In this document: one piece after another, positions 6,679 to 10,038 of the stretch
How the letters are laid out: every line of letters begins with the position of its first letter
How positions within the stretch are numbered: the stretch's first letter is position 1
Assembly (NCBI GenBank): GCA_021817185.1
Contig: JAKAVU010000084.1
Span: 1 to 10,038, forward strand
From: a bacterium
GTDB taxonomy: Bacteria; Chloroflexota; Dormibacteria; UBA8260; Bog-877
Length of the DNA stretch: 10,038 nt
Direction: 5' to 3'
Translations under genes and position numbers: made by a program
The notes under the pieces: model-generated
Seen by the model: only the letters and a program-made list of their open reading frames with translations
Told to the model about the DNA's origin: nothing
Database searches by the model: none

Positions 6679-6685
6679 CCCCTCC
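6679..6685 (-). promoter_or_regulatory. Ribosome binding site fixing the flavoprotein start
   Basis: On the - strand this reads GGAGGGG, five bases before the ATG at 6673. It decides between that start and the much longer open frame running back to 6949, whose N-terminal extension is Arg/Ser-rich and enters the acetate kinase coding region. Confidence 0.75.
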
Positions 6686-6808
6686 ACCGCACTGTCGCGT
6701 CACCAGCTCCGTTCCCAGCCTACGCCGACTCTTCCCATCGTTCCTATCCCAGGTTCGTCGCCTCGGCAGCACCGGGCGCCCGCACGCCGCCGTTCCCAAT
6801 CGCGGCCA

Positions 6809-6845
6809 CTTACGGCCTGCGGGCTTGCCCTGCTCAGGCCGTAAG
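6809..6845 (-). terminator. 11-bp hairpin overlapping the ackA stop codon
   Basis: CTTACGGCCTG (6809-6819) and CAGGCCGTAAG (6835-6845) form a perfect 11-bp stem. The 15-base loop itself contains a small GGG/CCC pairing. Two bases of the acetate kinase stop codon (6834-6836) lie in one arm. No T-tract follows on the - strand. The likely role is termination or 3'-end stabilisation of the xfp-ackA transcript, separating it from the flavoprotein gene 160 bp away. Confidence 0.62.
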
Positions 6846-7934
6846 CAGCTGGCGGACTTCGAATGCGATCTGAAGGTCCTCTCTGGCCGCGAGGACCAGG
6901 ATCGCGACCGAGCTGCCACGGCTCTCCAGATGACGGTCGCCGACGTCATCTACGTTGCTTTCCCGATCCAAGCTGAGCCCCAAAAACCCAAGCCCAGAGA
7001 CGGCGAGCTCGCGCACGGCGGACGATCCCTCTCCCACCCCCCCGGTGAACACCAGAGCGTGCAGCCCCCCCAGGGACGAGGTCATGGAAACGATCGCCTG
7101 ACGCAGCCGGTGGATGTACACCTCCAGCGCCAGGGCCGCGTCTGGCATAGACCCGGCCGCCTCGACGACCCCCTTCATGTCTGCGGTTCCGGCCAGGCCG
7201 AGCAGGCCCGACTCCTGCTCGAGGGCATCCCCAATCTCCTTGGGGCTCAGCCCTTGCTCCCGCTCCAGCCAGATGAGCAGCCCAGGGTCGACTGTGCCTG
7301 ACCTGGTGGCCATCACCAGTCCCTCGAGCGGGGTGAACCCCATTGTGGTGTCCACCGAGTGGCCCCGGCTCACCGCCGCCGCCGAGGCGCCTGCACCCAG
7401 ATGACAGATGACCAGTTGCAATTGATCGGCGGACGTTCCCATGAGCTCAGCGGCCCGACGCGTGGCATAGGCGTAGGAGAGCCCGTGGAATCCGTAGCGG
7501 CGCAGGCCCCATCTCTTACGCCAGCTCTGGGGCAGGGCGTAGGTCGCGGCCGCGGGTGGCAGGTCCGCGTGAAAGGCCGTGTCGAAGCAGGCCACCTGCG
7601 GCAAGTTGGGAAAGGCCGCCTGGGCAGCGTGTATCCCGGCCATGGCACCGGGCAGGTGGAGAGGATCGAGGCCGCTCAGGCGCTCCAATCCCGCCATCAC
7701 CACAGGGTCGATCACGGTGGCTTGGATGAAGTCGGGTCCGCCATGCACCACCCGGTGCCCCACCGCTTCGACGGGGCCGAGGGCGGTCATGGCGGCGGCC
7801 AGGGCCGCAGGGGGGTGGTCCTGCGGTCTGCCCTCCAGATTGCGGCTGGCCGCGAGCTGGCCCTGACCATCGAGCACGCTCAGCTTGAGGCTGCTGGACC
7901 CGGCGTTGACGATCATTACCCTCGCCTCTTCCAT
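6834..7934 (-). CDS. ackA: Acetate kinase (acetate/propionate kinase family), short divergent form
   Basis: A 366-residue ASKHA-fold kinase interconverting acetyl phosphate + ADP and acetate + ATP in the cytoplasm. Visible motifs are NAGSSSLKL (10-18), HRVVHGG with Arg61, DPLHLPG with His93, FDTAFH with Asp118, RRYGFHG with His150, CHLGAGAS with His178, GFTPLEGLVMATRSG with Arg211, and GGVGEGSS with Glu302. The main catalytic positions known from Methanosarcina acetate kinase therefore have counterparts. Several signature residues differ from the usual sequence: HLGNG is HLGAG, GTSH is GLSY, LHNP is LHLP and GENS is GEGS. It is about 30 residues shorter than the roughly 400-residue classic enzyme. 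The start at 7934 is one base after the phosphoketolase stop. The ATG at 7916 (MIVNAGSSS) is a good alternative, with GAGGCGAGGG upstream and a more typical N-terminus. Pairing with phosphoketolase supports an ATP-forming role. Confidence 0.92.
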   Translation of the reverse strand: MEEARVMIVNAGSSSLKLSVLDGQGQLAASRNLEGRPQDHPPAALAAAMTALGPVEAVGHRVVHGGPDFIQATVIDPVVMAGLERLSGLDPLHLPGAMAGIHAAQAAFPNLPQVACFDTAFHADLPPAAATYALPQSWRKRWGLRRYGFHGLSYAYATRRAAELMGTSADQLQLVICHLGAGASAAAVSRGHSVDTTMGFTPLEGLVMATRSGTVDPGLLIWLEREQGLSPKEIGDALEQESGLLGLAGTADMKGVVEAAGSMPDAALALEVYIHRLRQAIVSMTSSLGGLHALVFTGGVGEGSSAVRELAVSGLGFLGLSLDRESNVDDVGDRHLESRGSSVAILVLAAREDLQIAFEVRQLLTA

Positions 7935-7935
7935 C

Positions 7936-10038
7936 TCAGGCCGACCAGACCCACTCCCGGACCTCGGGAAGGTCCTCCCCGTGCTCGGTGATGTAGCGCC
8001 GGTGCTCGACCAGTTTGTCCCGGAGCCACTGCTTCACATAGGCCGCCTGCGCCGCCAGTGCCGGCACCCGGTCGGCGACATCGGCGACCAGGTGGAAGCG
8101 GTCGAGGTCGTTGGATACCGCCATGTCGAAGGGGGTGGTGACGCTGCCCTCCTCCTTGTAGCCGCGCACGTGGATGTTGCGGTGGTTGGTGCGGCGGTAG
8201 GTGAGCCGGTGAATGAGCCAGGGATACCCGTGGAAGGCGAAGATGACCGGCCTGTCCCTGGTGAACAGCTCGTCAAAGTCCTGGTCGCTGAGGCCGTGGG
8301 GATGCTCGCTCTGCGGCTGCAGCACCATCAGGTCGACCACGTTCACCACCCGCACTCTGAGCTCTGGGAAGCGCTGGCGGAGAATGTCGACCGCGGCCAT
8401 GGTCTCCAGCGTCGGGACATCGCCGGCGCACGCCATCACCACATCCGGGTCGGTTCCGGCATCCGTGCTGGCCCACTCCCAGATCCCGATCCCGGAGGTG
8501 CAGTGACGGATCGCCGACTCCATGTCCAGCCAGACGGGGGCCGCCTGCTTGTCGGCGACGATGGCGTTCACGTAGTTCTCCGAGCGCAGGCAGTGGTCGG
8601 TCACTGAGAGCAGGCAGTTCGCATCCGGAGGGAGATAGACGCGCACCACGGTTGCCTTCTTGTTCGTCATCACGTCCAGGAAGCCGGGGTCCTGATGGGT
8701 GAACCCGTTGTGGTCCTGGCGCCAGACGTGGGAGGTGAGCAGGTAGTTGAGGGAGGCGATCGGTCGCCGCCAGGGAATCCCGTTGCACTTGCTGATCCAC
8801 TTGGCGTGCTGGTTGAACATCGAGTCCACCACGTGGGCGAACGCCTCATAGGTGTTGAACAGCCCGTGGCGCCCGGTGAGCAGGTAGCCCTCGAGCCAGC
8901 CCTGACACAGGTGCTCGCTGAGCACATCCATGATCCTGCCCTCGGGCGAGAGGTACTCGTCGGTGGGGAGCGACTCGCCGACGAAGGTCTGGTCGCTGGC
9001 TTCGTAGAGATGGCTGAGGCGGTTGGACGCCGTCTCGTCCGGCCCGAACACCCGGAAGCGGTCGGAGTTCGCAATCATCACATCGCGCAGATAGGCGCTC
9101 AGGACCCGGGTCGCCTCCGCGTTGACGGCGCCGGGGGCGGGCACCTCCACGGCGTAGGGGGCGAAGTCGGGCAGGCGCAGGTTCCGCTTGAGGAGGCCAC
9201 CGTTGGCGTGGGGATTGTCGCTCAGGCGACGGCCGGCCGCCGGCGCCAGGTCTGTGATCTGGCGGACCGGGCTGCCATTAGCATCGAACAGCTCGGCTGC
9301 CCGGTAACTCTCAAACCAGGTTTGCAGCTGCGCGAGATGCCCAGGGTTGGTGCGAGGGTCCTCGATGGGGGTTAGGTGGCAACGCCAGGTGCCCTCAGCC
9401 GGCAAGCCGTCGACCAGCTTGGGTGCCGTCCATCCAGCCGGCGTCCGCAGCACGATCATCGGCCAGGTCCGCCGGGCGATCCGGGTGCCGGACCTCGCCT
9501 CGGACTGGATCTGATGGATCGCCGACGCCGCCCGGTCGAGAGCCTCTGCCATCGCCTGATGGACGAGGGTGGGATCGTCTCCCTCCACCAGGTAGGGATC
9601 CCAGCCGTAGCCGCGGAGCAGGCTGTCCAACTCCTCCTGAGGGATCCTGGCCAGCACCGTCGGCATGGAGATCTTGTAGCCGTTGAGGTGCAATATCGGC
9701 AGGACCGCACCATCGCGGGCGGGATTGAGGAACTTGTTCGAGTGCCAGCTCGCCGCCAGGGGCCCGGTCTCCGACTCGCCATCACTGACGACGGCGGCGG
9801 CGATGAGGTCGGGATTGTCGAAGACGGCTCCGAAGGCGTGGAGCAGGCTGTAGCCGAGCTCACCGCCCTCATGGATCGAGCCCGGCGTCTCCGGGGCATC
9901 ATGGCTGGGGACTCCGCCGGGGAAGGAGAACTGCTTGAACAGCCGGTCCAGCCCCTTGCGGTCCAAGGAGACATCGGGGTAGACCTCGCTGTAGGTGCCG
10001 TCCAGATACGCGCCGGCGATCATCGCGTGCCCGCAGTG
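7936..10038 (-). CDS. xfp: Phosphoketolase (xylulose-5-P / fructose-6-P), N-terminus outside window
   Basis: The C-terminal 700 residues of a thiamine-diphosphate phosphoketolase, which splits xylulose 5-phosphate (and often fructose 6-phosphate) with phosphate into acetyl phosphate and glyceraldehyde 3-phosphate (or erythrose 4-phosphate). The family is about 790-800 residues, so about 100 are missing. The frame is open through base 10038 (residues HCGHAM precede [15 protein letters not shown]), so the ATG at 10023 is not the start. Signatures include the ThDP/Mg motif [18 protein letters not shown]...NGYKI, the cofactor-activating Glu in LFNTYEAF (codon 8845-8847), the His in NGFTHQDPG (codon 8695-8697), and [14 protein letters not shown] near the C-terminus. 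The stop lies one base before ackA, giving a compact operon in which acetyl phosphate is handed to acetate kinase. Which sugar phosphate is preferred cannot be told. Confidence 0.96.
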   Translation of the reverse strand, partial: HCGHAMIAGAYLDGTYSEVYPDVSLDRKGLDRLFKQFSFPGGVPSHDAPETPGSIHEGGELGYSLLHAFGAVFDNPDLIAAAVVSDGESETGPLAASWHSNKFLNPARDGAVLPILHLNGYKISMPTVLARIPQEELDSLLRGYGWDPYLVEGDDPTLVHQAMAEALDRAASAIHQIQSEARSGTRIARRTWPMIVLRTPAGWTAPKLVDGLPAEGTWRCHLTPIEDPRTNPGHLAQLQTWFESYRAAELFDANGSPVRQITDLAPAAGRRLSDNPHANGGLLKRNLRLPDFAPYAVEVPAPGAVNAEATRVLSAYLRDVMIANSDRFRVFGPDETASNRLSHLYEASDQTFVGESLPTDEYLSPEGRIMDVLSEHLCQGWLEGYLLTGRHGLFNTYEAFAHVVDSMFNQHAKWISKCNGIPWRRPIASLNYLLTSHVWRQDHNGFTHQDPGFLDVMTNKKATVVRVYLPPDANCLLSVTDHCLRSENYVNAIVADKQAAPVWLDMESAIRHCTSGIGIWEWASTDAGTDPDVVMACAGDVPTLETMAAVDILRQRFPELRVRVVNVVDLMVLQPQSEHPHGLSDQDFDELFTRDRPVIFAFHGYPWLIHRLTYRRTNHRNIHVRGYKEEGSVTTPFDMAVSNDLDRFHLVADVADRVPALAAQAAYVKQWLRDKLVEHRRYITEHGEDLPEVREWVWSA

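Noticed and set aside
5717..6844. 375-residue open frame on the + strand opposite the flavoprotein gene
   Set aside because: Its composition and repetitive Gly/His/Arg content mark it as a shadow. The - strand carries full family motifs.
6674..6949. N-terminal extension of the flavoprotein frame beyond the ATG at 6673
   Set aside because: The residues are Arg/Ser-rich and not family-like, and they run into ackA. The ATG at 6673 has a strong SD and the normal family N-terminus.
7036..7071. Two C7 runs within ackA as possible frameshift sites
   Set aside because: The protein reads through both with family-consistent sequence, so no frameshift is needed.

Overview
The window is GC-rich and densely coded, with long spurious antisense frames, as expected of a high-GC bacterium. 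The single-anchor succinate dehydrogenase resembles the mycobacterial Sdh1 type. Together with the phosphoketolase/acetate kinase pair, this suggests an actinobacterium or another high-GC lineage such as Chloroflexota/Dormibacterota. No rRNA, tRNA, mobile element, CRISPR array or phage gene was seen. The content is central carbon and energy metabolism, and I found no clear new defence or mobile system.

Left half, all on the + strand: the 3' end of inorganic pyrophosphatase (1-267), then after a 79-bp gap a tight operon. This holds an LDH-like malate dehydrogenase (347-1270), a five-helix succinate dehydrogenase membrane anchor (1270-2046, sharing one base with mdh), and an 868-residue protein (2058-4664). 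That protein carries the complete flavoprotein (SdhA) and the complete iron-sulfur subunit (SdhB) in one chain. The operon thus encodes succinate-to-fumarate and malate-to-oxaloacetate oxidation; fumarase is not present.

Right half, all on the - strand, reading right to left: a phosphoketolase truncated by the window edge (7936-10038), an acetate kinase starting one base after its stop (6834-7934), a dihydrolipoyl-dehydrogenase-like flavoprotein (5291-6673) and a small universal stress protein (4684-5115). Phosphoketolase makes acetyl phosphate from sugar phosphates, and acetate kinase converts it to acetate and ATP without phosphotransacetylase.

The two halves converge at 4658-4690 on a perfect 13-bp inverted repeat whose arms contain the stop codons of both converging genes. 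A second, 11-bp hairpin overlaps the acetate kinase stop codon. Neither has a T-tract. The most distinctive observations are the SdhA-SdhB fusion, the Cys/His cluster in the membrane anchor, the stop-codon-embedding hairpins, and an acetate kinase with several altered active-site signature positions.
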